A stretch of 55,065 bases of DNA, from contig JBGSPQ010000044.1 in NCBI GenBank assembly GCA_041738505.1, forward strand, positions 1 through 55,065, in the 5' to 3' direction. Below, piece by piece: positions 40,933 through 48,240 of the stretch. Every line of letters starts with the position of its first letter. Position 1 is the stretch's first letter. Origin of the DNA: JBGSPQ01 sp041738505 (lineage in GTDB: Bacteria > Patescibacteriota > Gracilibacteria > UBA1369). Below the pieces are notes generated by a model. The model searched no databases. It was not told the DNA's origin and saw only the letters and a list, made by a program, of their open reading frames with translations. A program made the position numbers and the translations under genes.

Positions 40933-42303
40933 TTATTCCGTAACCAGTTCGGTATTTTCCGGGTTGTTGAAATCTCCAAAAATTAACCTGGGGGATTGTT
41001 CGCTATCGCCGGGATTGTAAACATGTGTAGTTCCAATTTTGGCATGGGTTTTACCTGTTATAAGCCAGGATTTGTGCATGTGGCCGCTAAAAACATGTGA
41101 CGGTGCGGTGTCTTTGATGATTGATGCGACAGCCTCACTGCCATAATCTTCCACGTAAGGATTATCAATTTTAGCCATGGAAAGTCCCAGTCCCGCAGGT
41201 GGCATATGGACATTGAAAACGGTCCTTGTCACGTCATTTCTCAACTGCATTCTTAATGCTTCAAGGTCGCGGGCAATTTCAGTTTCCGTTTTATACCAGG
41301 TATCAAATGAAAATCGCAGTGGTAATACGTGGTTGTATCCCAGAACCTGCAAGTCCGGGTCCACCTGTACAACTCTATTTCCGGCATAATGGAGGATGCC
41401 TGAATTTTCCGCTTCAAGAAACTGATCCTCCACTTCGGGGTGGTCGTCGTTGCCAAGTATGCAAATGATTTTAGCCCGGGTTGCCTGTTGGAATTCGGAA
41501 ATTTTTCTTATCAAGTCCGCCACACTTTTTTGTTGTCCCTCAACACTGTGTGAAGCGGTATCGCGCTGAATTTCATTCCATTTTGAAATTCTGGGGAAGT
41601 GTTTCGAGAAAGCTCTAAAAATCGAGTCGAAATCGGATGTGTCAGTCATATGGAATGATATAACTTTCATTAGTTGAGAATCATTCATTTTTTGTTTATA
41701 GCCAAACAATTGGCCTGCCCGGGCATCTCTAATGTTAATTCCTTTTGACCCCAGATATCTGGCTTTTTGCATGTTGACATAATGAGTCCAGGCGATTGCC
41801 GGAGTCATCTTTATTTTATGGTGCTTTTTTAGATTGGCGGCAAGATTTTCATATATTTTTTTGATTTCAATATTTGACTTCAGATAATTGATGAATTCCT
41901 GTTTAAGATATTTTTCCAATAGTTGAAAATCCGTTTCTTCCCAATTGGGGTGCTCATTAAAAGATGTTTTGTCCCGACCGAAATGTACCGAACGGGAAAT
42001 TTTGTCGAGCAATGTAACCATTTGTTCGGCTTCTTCGCTTCCAAGTTCTTCGGGCAAAAGTATATATCCGCTTCTGTATGCACTGTTTGAGTCTCCAAGC
42101 TGGACTATGTCGTTTTGGTCATAACTATTTTTGATATGGAAGCTGTTACCGTCTGATCCTGCAAAAGCGATTTTTTTTGGGGCGATGTCTCCTCCGAATA
42201 AAACATATTCCGTTTGTCTGGCGGCGGCCTCATTCAGAAATGTATCCACGTTATTTAGGTTGCCGTGAAAATCCGTGCCGAAAGCGAATGTGTCTTTATT
42301 CAT
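40933..42303 (-). CDS. calcineurin-like metallophosphoesterase with large insertion
   Basis: 456 aa. The metallophosphoesterase signature is complete: GTDFHGN at residues 9-15, FGGDIAPKK, LGNDDHPE (GNDD where GNHD is more usual), FNVHMPPAG and FSGHMHKSWL. Between the second and third motifs lies an insertion of about 230 mostly helical residues (LEKYLKQEFINYLKSNIEIK, FRAFSKHFPRISKW). It has no known match. The enzyme would hydrolyse a phosphomono- or diester; the substrate is unknown. Its ATG overlaps the stop of nucleotidyltransferase-like B by one base (TAATG). The tight coupling suggests that one makes and the other removes a nucleotide modification or signal. Confidence 0.8.
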   Translation of the reverse strand: MNKDTFAFGTDFHGNLNNVDTFLNEAAARQTEYVLFGGDIAPKKIAFAGSDGNSFHIKNSYDQNDIVQLGDSNSAYRSGYILLPEELGSEEAEQMVTLLDKISRSVHFGRDKTSFNEHPNWEETDFQLLEKYLKQEFINYLKSNIEIKKIYENLAANLKKHHKIKMTPAIAWTHYVNMQKARYLGSKGINIRDARAGQLFGYKQKMNDSQLMKVISFHMTDTSDFDSIFRAFSKHFPRISKWNEIQRDTASHSVEGQQKSVADLIRKISEFQQATRAKIICILGNDDHPEVEDQFLEAENSGILHYAGNRVVQVDPDLQVLGYNHVLPLRFSFDTWYKTETEIARDLEALRMQLRNDVTRTVFNVHMPPAGLGLSMAKIDNPYVEDYGSEAVASIIKDTAPSHVFSGHMHKSWLITGKTHAKIGTTHVYNPGDSEQSPRLIFGDFNNPENTELVTE

Positions 42304-43418
42304 TAGTATGTTTTAAAGTTTAACAGGCGGTTATCCAGAACAGGGTAAAGTGCGTTTGTGGTGGGTAGGTCTCCGTAATCAAGATATGAATAATCTTTTC
42401 CCGTGCTGGCTTCACATTTATTTTCAATGGCATGATATGTTTTTAGCAGTTCGGTAATGATATGTTCTCTCATTGGAGAATTTAAATGAGCCTTTAAATT
42501 TTCGGGGTTTTTTAATCCAATTTGTTGAACGAAGTGCCATTTATTCAGTCGGTTTATTATGTCTATAGCACGCAGTACACATTCAACGTCAGCGTCGGTA
42601 CATAAAAAAACGGAAGTACGAAATTCTTCAATGTGGCGAATTAGAGGTTTGAGCTGTTCCAACAGGTGTCTGATTTGAGTGTTTGCTTTTTCCGCCTGTG
42701 ATTTAATTTTTTTGGTTATTGCTGCCGGAGGAAGGTATAGTCCGGGTTTCAAAACACGGCTTGAGATTTGCCTGCGGGTGTCGCCGATGATTTGTTCGGT
42801 GAGATTTTCGGGATAGAATTCGTATTTCAGTTGCATTTCATTAGTGTCGAGATAGAAGGGCAGGCGGGGGTCGTGAGGTTGGGGAGTTTTATCACGTTTT
42901 TTGGTCTTTTTTATTGAAACGTCATACCATAATCTTACAAGTCCGTTTGTGGGCTGGAGTTCTCCGGGAGGTCTGACAAACCAGTCCACTCCCCATTCAA
43001 ATGGTCTGGGAAAGTTGTCGCCAAATTCATCTAATATTAATACATCAATGTCAGTTTTCTCTTTATGAAATTCTCTCATGTTGCGGGGCGGCTGCATAAG
43101 TTTTCGGGCGCTGCTGCCGATAACCATACCAACGAGACCTCTGGTCCTTAGGTTCACTTCAGCAAGCCCAAGTTTTTCATGCAGAGCCAAGACGTCCATG
43201 TAGGTGCGGTCGGATATTCTGCTAAAAAGATTACTTGTCTTATTTTGAATTTTTTGGAATTCTTGCCGAGCCGCGTTGAGGGGGTCGGTTGATTCATCTG
43301 TTTGTTCCGGTGATGAGTCGGAATCCGGTTTTTCAATTGGTGCGAATTTATCAAACTTCTGATCGTCGGCGGGGTAGATTTCGTCGTATCTGGTTGCGAG
43401 GTATTGGGTGTAGTACAT
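42303..43418 (-). CDS. nucleotidyltransferase-like protein B (novel family)
   Basis: 371 aa. It shares with protein A the block KLGLAEVNLRTRGLVGMVIG, then GSSARKL, TDIDVLILDE and PRPFEWGVDWFVRPPGE. It also shares RRQISSRVLKPGLYLPPAAI. The pattern (GS, then DxD, then a third Asp in GVDWFV) suggests a pol-beta nucleotidyltransferase. The first 70 residues are low complexity and acidic. The last 130 residues are helical and absent from A. It is the first gene of an operon with the metallophosphoesterase and is read from a consensus promoter. No known toxin-antitoxin or CBASS family can be assigned. Confidence 0.55.
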   Translation of the reverse strand: MYYTQYLATRYDEIYPADDQKFDKFAPIEKPDSDSSPEQTDESTDPLNAARQEFQKIQNKTSNLFSRISDRTYMDVLALHEKLGLAEVNLRTRGLVGMVIGSSARKLMQPPRNMREFHKEKTDIDVLILDEFGDNFPRPFEWGVDWFVRPPGELQPTNGLVRLWYDVSIKKTKKRDKTPQPHDPRLPFYLDTNEMQLKYEFYPENLTEQIIGDTRRQISSRVLKPGLYLPPAAITKKIKSQAEKANTQIRHLLEQLKPLIRHIEEFRTSVFLCTDADVECVLRAIDIINRLNKWHFVQQIGLKNPENLKAHLNSPMREHIITELLKTYHAIENKCEASTGKDYSYLDYGDLPTTNALYPVLDNRLLNFKTY

Positions 43419-43436
43419 ATTATTTTAAAGGCGCGT

Positions 43437-43465
43437 ACTATAAATTATTTATTGTGTCTTGTCAA
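43437..43465 (-). promoter_or_regulatory. strong sigma70 promoter of nucleotidyltransferase B-metallophosphoesterase
   Basis: On the minus strand TTGACA (43460-43465) and TATAGT (43437-43442) have a 17-base spacer; the start codon is at 43418. The -10 to start distance is about 18 bases. Confidence 0.7.
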
Positions 43466-43521
43466 AGTTTGTTGCATGTAGACTGGAGACAATATTGGAT
43501 TTGCTGATGCGGGATTTATGT

Positions 43522-43549
43522 TTGACAATTTACCTTTTAATGGTAGAGT
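43522..43549 (+). promoter_or_regulatory. promoter of ssrA
   Basis: TTGACA (43522-43527), a 16-base spacer, then TAGAGT (43544-43549) preceded by TGG as an extended -10. The predicted transcript starts near 43556, about 140 bases before the mature tmRNA 5' end. Confidence 0.6.
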
Positions 43550-43555
43550 TGCTTA

Positions 43556-43694
43556 TAGAGGCACTAGCAATTGGAAGGGAGACACTCGCCTTCGGCTCGT
43601 GTCTATGGAGCTCGCTTTGCTCGCGGTTCGCCTCGCCTTAGCTCGGCGGGATTGAAGGGCAATCGCAGGGGCACTTCGCTTCGCTCCGTGCCTT
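43556..43694 (+). ncRNA. structured 5' leader of pre-tmRNA
   Basis: It contains hairpin AGACAC...GTGTCT (43580-43604, inner GCC-TTC-GGC). TATGG and a GC-rich segment with CTCGCTTTGCTCGCGG follow. A final hairpin GGCAC/GTGCC (43670-43692) ends two bases before the tmRNA acceptor stem. The TATGG-CTCGC segment resembles the linker of elements E1 and E2 at 35.9-36.2 kb. The leader is presumably removed by RNase P. Confidence 0.5.
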
Positions 43695-44116
43695 GGGGAT
43701 GTAAGGCTTTCGACAGAAATGATCTTTGATAAACTGCAATCCGGGGATCGCGCTGTCTCCCCGTAGATCCGTCCAGCGCAAACATAAGTGCAGATGCACA
43801 AAATGGTGAAGAATCTACAGTTGCAAAACTGAAGAACCTCTTCGCAATGCAGCCGGCTTACGCCGTTGCATAAACCTTTTCCTTTTTTAAGGAAAAGTCG
43901 CCTTTTCTTTGACTCCTGCTGGAGGAAAAAGGTGTCACCTTAGCAGGATAAGCTGCTCCGAATCCCGCCGGAACGGATGAAAACCTCTGGGATAAGTTCT
44001 GCAAGTTTTTTGTTCATTTTCTATTTGCAGGGCCGAAAACTTTAAGATGAACTATGATTGTAGACGTTTGTTTGGGACGTTTTTGGACCCGGGTTCGATT
44101 CCCGGCATCTCCACCA
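43695..44116 (+). ncRNA. ssrA: transfer-messenger RNA (tmRNA)
   Basis: 422 nt. The acceptor stem GGGGATG pairs with CATCTCC at 44106-44112 and includes the G3-U pair that AlaRS recognises. Conserved 5' AAGGCTTTCGACAG, T-arm CCGGGTTCGATTCCCGG and encoded CCA complete the tRNA-like part. The resume codon is GCA at 43778 and the frame ends at TAA 43871-43873. The 31-residue tag begins ANISADAQNGEE and ends AMQPAYAVA, with a hydrophobic degradation end. tmRNA with SmpB rescues stalled ribosomes. The tag is longer than the roughly 10 residues of E. coli. A second rescue factor, ArfB-like, is at 51897. Confidence 0.95.
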
Positions 44117-44121
44117 AAAAA

Positions 44122-44232
44122 CTAATATATTTGTTTTTTCTGCGTTGGCTGCGAATAAAATTTCCCTCGCCGTATGTCTGTATACGGCTAGTGAAATTTT
44201 TTCTTGCCGCCTTGTAAAAACAAATATATTAG
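44122..44232. repeat. nested palindromic element F1 after ssrA
   Basis: The outer arms CTAATATATTTGTTTTT (44122-44138) and the exact complement (44216-44232) enclose AAAATTTC/GAAATTTT (44157-44164 with 44193-44200). The inner hairpin is GCCGTAT-GTCTGT-ATACGGC (44169-44188). It begins six bases after the tmRNA 3' end and may serve in termination or 3' processing. Confidence 0.8.
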
Positions 44233-44260
44233 CTTTTTGGTTGTTTTTACCGTCAACTGC

Positions 44261-44310
44261 AAAAATTGCTTCTTCGCCGTATGTTTGTATACCGCTCGAA
44301 AGCAATTTTT
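44261..44310. repeat. nested palindromic element F2 after ssrA
   Basis: AAAAATTGCTT (44261-44271) pairs exactly with AAGCAATTTTT (44300-44310). The inside carries GCCGTATGTTTGTATACCGC, nearly the same core as F1. The following T run (44304-44312) could make it a + strand terminator. Confidence 0.75.
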
Positions 44311-44322
44311 TTGTTTTCTGCC

Positions 44323-44901
44323 TTAATTGTAGAAATTGTTGGCATCTTCCAGAAAGTCGCGCAAATTTTCTGTGATGGACTGTTGTAAAAGCAAGGTCTT
44401 GGCACGCCTGCGCCATTGATATCTGGCATCTCTTTTTACATCGGGGAAAGCAGCATCCGCAGCGTCATAGCCGCTATTCAGAGATATCAAAAGATATCTT
44501 AATTGGCTTTCCTGAGTAGGCGTGACACTATTATCGTTGATTAGCCTTGTTGTTTGTGCAGAAATTTCCTGAATTGCGATTTCTCTTCTTACGCCTGCAA
44601 TTATTGCATCGATTTCTTTTCTGGATGCTTCGGATTCACTTTGTCTCATTCTTTCTTGTTTTTCCACTAATCGTAATTGATCAATTGCCCAATTCTTACC
44701 GGTAAAAAATGCATAATTTGTCGGATTGCCTATACCTTCGGAATTTGATAAGACCTTATCAAGTAATTCCATAAGAATACGCTGATTGTATCTAACGTTT
44801 GGGTTATTTTTTGCGATGAATTCAATGCCGTATTTTAGAGCATCTAAGATTTCAGTGCTCATTAATTCAATTCCTCCGAGTTGTTCATTAGTGTTCCCCA
44901 T
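44323..44901 (-). CDS. hypothetical protein, possibly sigma-factor-like
   Basis: 192 aa, soluble and helical. An internal start (MSTEILDALKYGIEFI) 13 residues in is possible. The blocks NPTNYAFFTGKNWAIDQLRL and the C-terminal LNSGYDAADAAFPDVKRDAR then YQWRRRAKTLLLQ resemble, in spacing, regions 2.4 and 4 of ECF sigma factors. The match is weak, and I would not assign that function without a profile search. It is convergent with ssrA across elements F1 and F2. An upstream TTGACA (44951-44956, minus strand) may be its -35. Confidence 0.5.
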   Translation of the reverse strand: MGNTNEQLGGIELMSTEILDALKYGIEFIAKNNPNVRYNQRILMELLDKVLSNSEGIGNPTNYAFFTGKNWAIDQLRLVEKQERMRQSESEASRKEIDAIIAGVRREIAIQEISAQTTRLINDNSVTPTQESQLRYLLISLNSGYDAADAAFPDVKRDARYQWRRRAKTLLLQQSITENLRDFLEDANNFYN

Positions 44902-44990
44902 TTAAGTAAGTTAATTATAGTGGGGAATATTAAAACAGAAAAAGACATGCTTGTCAAGAGCAGGGTTTATACATTGTATTAAACGAATTT

Positions 44991-45482
44991 TTAATTATAG
45001 GACGCTAATTGTGCACTTGAAGAGCCAACTCCCGTTATAAAATCAAATTGTTCGAGGATTTTGAGTTTTTTTAGGTATTCTTCTGCTTCGTGTCCGCTAA
45101 GATTCAGGCAAAGGAAATATGTATTGGCGGTGTAAGCCGAACCGCCGCAAAAGGTTCCGTCAACGGCAGTTTCCAATAATGCGGCGTTTTCTTCGGATAT
45201 GGGTTCGGTTGTTTCTACAATAAAATGGTTGCTGAAAATTGGTTTACCATCAATTTCAATTGAGTCATTCATTGGAGGAGAGCCAACAAAAGTACGTTCC
45301 AATTCTCTAACAATTCGTGGAGGTTTTGGTTCCGGGAATAATTTGGAAAAATCAATTTGAAAAAGACCGATAACAAAAACAATCAACATTCCTGTCAGAG
45401 TTAGGATTAACACTCTGTTTTTAGGGAAGCTTTGGTCTGTGAAGGATTCGGGAGTATCAGTTTGTATGTTTGGTGTGTTCAT
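44991..45482 (-). CDS. single-pass membrane protein of unknown function
   Basis: 163 aa. A cytoplasmic N-terminus of about 22 residues, one membrane helix (VLILTLTGMLIVFVIGLFQI), and an external domain with two cysteines (GTFCGGSAYTANTYFLCLNL) that could form a disulphide. The end (EYLKKLKILEQFDFITGVGS) looks like a ferredoxin-like beta-alpha-beta fragment with the pattern seen in SPOR- or FtsX-type small domains, but no family can be named. It is divergent from the following membrane protein; the two coding regions nearly touch. Confidence 0.5.
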   Translation of the reverse strand: MNTPNIQTDTPESFTDQSFPKNRVLILTLTGMLIVFVIGLFQIDFSKLFPEPKPPRIVRELERTFVGSPPMNDSIEIDGKPIFSNHFIVETTEPISEENAALLETAVDGTFCGGSAYTANTYFLCLNLSGHEAEEYLKKLKILEQFDFITGVGSSSAQLASYN

Positions 45483-45538
45483 TTGTGATACATAAGATAA
45501 AATATGATCGTGTTACAGTATATTTTAAAAAAAGGCAC

Positions 45539-46033
45539 ATGGAAAATAATGTGAAAAAAAGATTAGTGGTTTCGGGGTTGATTTTTTTGTTTAGTTTCGT
45601 GCCGGTAGTGTTGGCTGTGAGCCGTACTTTTAATCATGTGATTTATGATATTATCGGGGGAACGTTTCTTTGGAGCGTGACTATTACCCTGATTTTGTTA
45701 TTTATAGGGATGTTTTCACTTAATGTTTTTATCCAATATGCGCTAGTAAATTATTTAAAAATTAATACCACTTTTGGTCGCAGTATTTGGGGAGCCACTT
45801 ATTTTACTTTGATTGTGAGCTTGTCGGCGTTTTTGTCTGATTTGCCCGGTGTTAACGTTCTGGGTTCATACAAATATATGGTTTTGCCGGTTTATTTATT
45901 GGTGGGGCTGATTGTTATCAGATATTTGTATGGAATTAAATTTTGGCAGGCTCTAATAGTTATTATTAATCATATATTTTTTGCGGGGGCCATAATTTTT
46001 TTGAGCTATAAATTCATCTTCTATATTTTATAG
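45539..46033 (+). CDS. small polytopic membrane protein
   Basis: 164 aa from ATG 45539, preceded by AAAAGG. Five hydrophobic segments are visible (VVSGLIFLFSFVPVVLAV, LWSVTITLILLFIGMFSL, IWGATYFTLIVSLSAFLS, MVLPVYLLVGLIVIRYLY, and LIVIINHIFFAGAIIFLSYK). No motif is recognised. A longer frame to 45470 adds 23 residues overlapping the divergent gene and is not preferred. Confidence 0.55.
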   Translation: MENNVKKRLVVSGLIFLFSFVPVVLAVSRTFNHVIYDIIGGTFLWSVTITLILLFIGMFSLNVFIQYALVNYLKINTTFGRSIWGATYFTLIVSLSAFLSDLPGVNVLGSYKYMVLPVYLLVGLIVIRYLYGIKFWQALIVIINHIFFAGAIIFLSYKFIFYIL

Positions 46034-46061
46034 AAATGTGCGGTCGGGAGGTTGAAATCTA

Positions 46062-46448
46062 TTATCCCAAAAATCCAAAGTAGGCCAGGACAAGGCCGTA
46101 GGCTAACCAGAAGAGTCCGCCGCCGATGATGAAGTTCGGGTTTTTGAACCATTTGGCGAAAGGTTTGGCTACCTCACCCGGCATGAGGATAAGTGCCGTG
46201 CCTTTTATTAATCCGGCCCATCCAAGTATGGTGATTAACACCGGCCAGTTCCAGACCCAGATGTTGTGCGAAACTACAAGCGCGCTGCCGGTAAGAATGC
46301 CAATCATTCCGGCGCCGACCATGAAAGTTTCGTTTTTGGTGACTTTTTCGTACAAACTGCTGTAGTTTGCGTGTTTTACGATGAAAGCAAAACAAATAAT
46401 CGTGTAAGTGATGCCGAGCATTTTTGCCAGGAAGATTGAAAGTTCCAT
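46062..46448 (-). CDS. small integral membrane protein
   Basis: 128 aa with four membrane segments: LAKMLGITYTIICFAFIV, FMVGAGMIGILTGSALVV, WPVLITILGWAGLIKGTALI, and FIIGGGLFWLAYGLVLAYFG. Charged residues are few and lie in the loops. The family is not identified, though such four-helix proteins are common among conserved hypothetical genes. It stands alone, with a TTTGATCAAA palindrome in its upstream spacer. Confidence 0.6.
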   Translation of the reverse strand: MELSIFLAKMLGITYTIICFAFIVKHANYSSLYEKVTKNETFMVGAGMIGILTGSALVVSHNIWVWNWPVLITILGWAGLIKGTALILMPGEVAKPFAKWFKNPNFIIGGGLFWLAYGLVLAYFGFLG

Positions 46449-46542
46449 GGGTAAAGGGGTTATAAGGTTTGATCAAAGCCAACCCCGATTATAGCATCGG
46501 TGCGGTTTTTTATAAAGCGACTTAAGAATCAGCACCTAAAAA

Positions 46543-48045
46543 TCAGGGCTTGTGAGAAAGGCTGTTCAGGTACGTTGCGTGGGCTTTGTAGGTGTCGAAA
46601 ATTTTGTTGTAGACGGCGTGGTTTTGGGGCGAGGGGTTTAGGCGGTGGCTTATTGTAATTGTTTTTCGGTAGAATTCGCTTAGTTCTTTTTGGCCTTCGG
46701 GGGTGTTGATTTTTTGTTCGGAGGCGAATTTGGCGAATACCGCCGCGCCGAATGGCGAATGGTCCTCTATGTTGATCATTTGGGTGGGGATGTTCAGGAC
46801 ATCCGTTATGATCCGGCGCCAGGTGGCGTTTTTGGTGCCGCCACCGCTAAGGATTATTGTCTGCGGTTCTATGCCGGTTTCTTTGAATGTTTCCAGACCT
46901 TCTCTAAAGGAAAATGCGACGCCCTCCATGATGGCCCTTACAAAGTGCAGGCGGTTGTGTTCCAGCGACTGGCCGATGAAAGCGCCTTTTAATTGCGGGT
47001 TGAAATAGGGTGTTCTTTCTCCCGCCAGAAAGGGCATGTATATCAGGCCGTCGCATCCAATGGGGATTTCCTCTATGTCCTGGATGAAGGCGTCGTAGGA
47101 GCAGTCCATCTGTTGCATGATGTTTTGTTTATACCATTTCAGGGAAAGTCCGGCGGAGAGTGTGGCGGCCATGGAGATGGAGATGTCTTTGATTGCGTGG
47201 TTGAGGGTGTGGAGCCTTTTTTGTTTGTCCAGAAGGCCTTTTTTGGTGATGACCAAAAACTGTCCGCCGGTGGAAATGGCCAGCAGGCTTTGTCCTTCTT
47301 CGGTTAGTCCGCATCCCATGGCGGCCATGCTTTGGTCACTGCCGCCGTAAACGGGGATGCCGGCGGGTAGTCCGCATTGTTCGGACGCGGCTTTACCAAT
47401 TGTGCCGTAGCTTTGGTCGGTTTGGATGATTTGGGGGAAGATGTCCGGATTGAGGGAAAATTTATTGATGATTTCGGAGGACCAGTCGTTTTTTGCGTAG
47501 TCAAAACAGCCGGTGGCCAGGGCGTCGGACGGTTCGCAAAACAGATTTTCCGTGAGCCGATAGGCGATGTAGTCTTTGGGTGATGATACTTTATTGATTT
47601 GTCCAAAAAGTTCGGGCTCGTTTTCTTTAAGCCATAATAGTGAGGGGAGCATGAATCCGGTGAAGATGGGATTGCCGGTGATTTGGTAAATTTTGTCTTT
47701 TCCAAGCAACCCGTTTATTTGTTCAACCTGACTAGTCGAACGCTTATCCGCCCAGATGACCGCGCGGCTGATGATTTCGTTTTTTTCGTTGTAGCAAACG
47801 AGTCCGTGCATTTGTCCGGAAAGTCCAACCGCTTTGATTTGTGAAAAATCGGCGCGGGCGGAGAGGGTTTTTAAAAGAATACAAAATGTATTCCACCACT
47901 CCGAAGGAAACTCTTCGGCGTGGCCGGGGGCGGGTGTTGCTATTTGAATTTCTTTGGCGGTCCTACAGAGGATTTCGCCTTCTTCGTCAATAATGGTTGC
48001 TTTCAACCATGAAGTTCCGAGATCCAGACCAAGATATAAGGACAT
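46543..48045 (-). CDS. xylB: FGGY-family carbohydrate kinase (xylulokinase type)
   Basis: 500 aa from ATG 48043-48045. The N-terminal ATP-fold block GLDLGTSWLKATIIDEEGEI is followed by GLSGQMHGLVCYNEKNEI and WADKRS. Substrate-region blocks are SPKDYIAYRLTENLFCEPSD and ATGCFDYAKNDWS. The second half has YGGSDQSMAAMGCGL, FLAGERTPYFNPQLKGAF and LSGGGTKNATWRRIITDVLN. These are typical of D-xylulokinase, which phosphorylates D-xylulose into the pentose phosphate pathway. Other FGGY kinases of related specificity cannot be excluded. There is no isomerase or transporter beside it. The divergent spacer holds palindrome copy 3. Confidence 0.85.
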   Translation of the reverse strand: MSLYLGLDLGTSWLKATIIDEEGEILCRTAKEIQIATPAPGHAEEFPSEWWNTFCILLKTLSARADFSQIKAVGLSGQMHGLVCYNEKNEIISRAVIWADKRSTSQVEQINGLLGKDKIYQITGNPIFTGFMLPSLLWLKENEPELFGQINKVSSPKDYIAYRLTENLFCEPSDALATGCFDYAKNDWSSEIINKFSLNPDIFPQIIQTDQSYGTIGKAASEQCGLPAGIPVYGGSDQSMAAMGCGLTEEGQSLLAISTGGQFLVITKKGLLDKQKRLHTLNHAIKDISISMAATLSAGLSLKWYKQNIMQQMDCSYDAFIQDIEEIPIGCDGLIYMPFLAGERTPYFNPQLKGAFIGQSLEHNRLHFVRAIMEGVAFSFREGLETFKETGIEPQTIILSGGGTKNATWRRIITDVLNIPTQMINIEDHSPFGAAVFAKFASEQKINTPEGQKELSEFYRKTITISHRLNPSPQNHAVYNKIFDTYKAHATYLNSLSHKP

Positions 48046-48113
48046 ATTTTTCAAATTAGATAAAGGCAGAGTAGCATGGATTGAAATCTATTGTAAAATC
48101 ATTTTTGTGGAAG

Positions 48114-48143
48114 CGACATCTGACTTCCGGGAGTCGGATGTCG
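48114..48143. repeat. palindrome of family P1 (copy 3)
   Basis: CGACATCTGACTTCC and GGAGTCGGATGTCG (48114-48128 and 48130-48143) pair with one G-T pair. It lies between the divergent xylB and the following plus-strand gene, as do the other two copies. Confidence 0.75.
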
Positions 48144-48240
48144 GAAAGTATTATGAAGTAATATATTTTTTCTTGTTTTTTGTTTTGGATTTGGTACGAT
48201 TAAATCCGGGTGTGAATTTCTTATTTATTAGTTGCCGCAT

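Noticed and set aside
44042..44416. Minus-strand open frame across the tmRNA 3' end containing CRESNPGP
   Set aside because: It is the antisense of the tmRNA T-arm (GGTTCGATTCCCGG), a well-known artefact that yields a CRESNPGP peptide. It also overlaps two real features.
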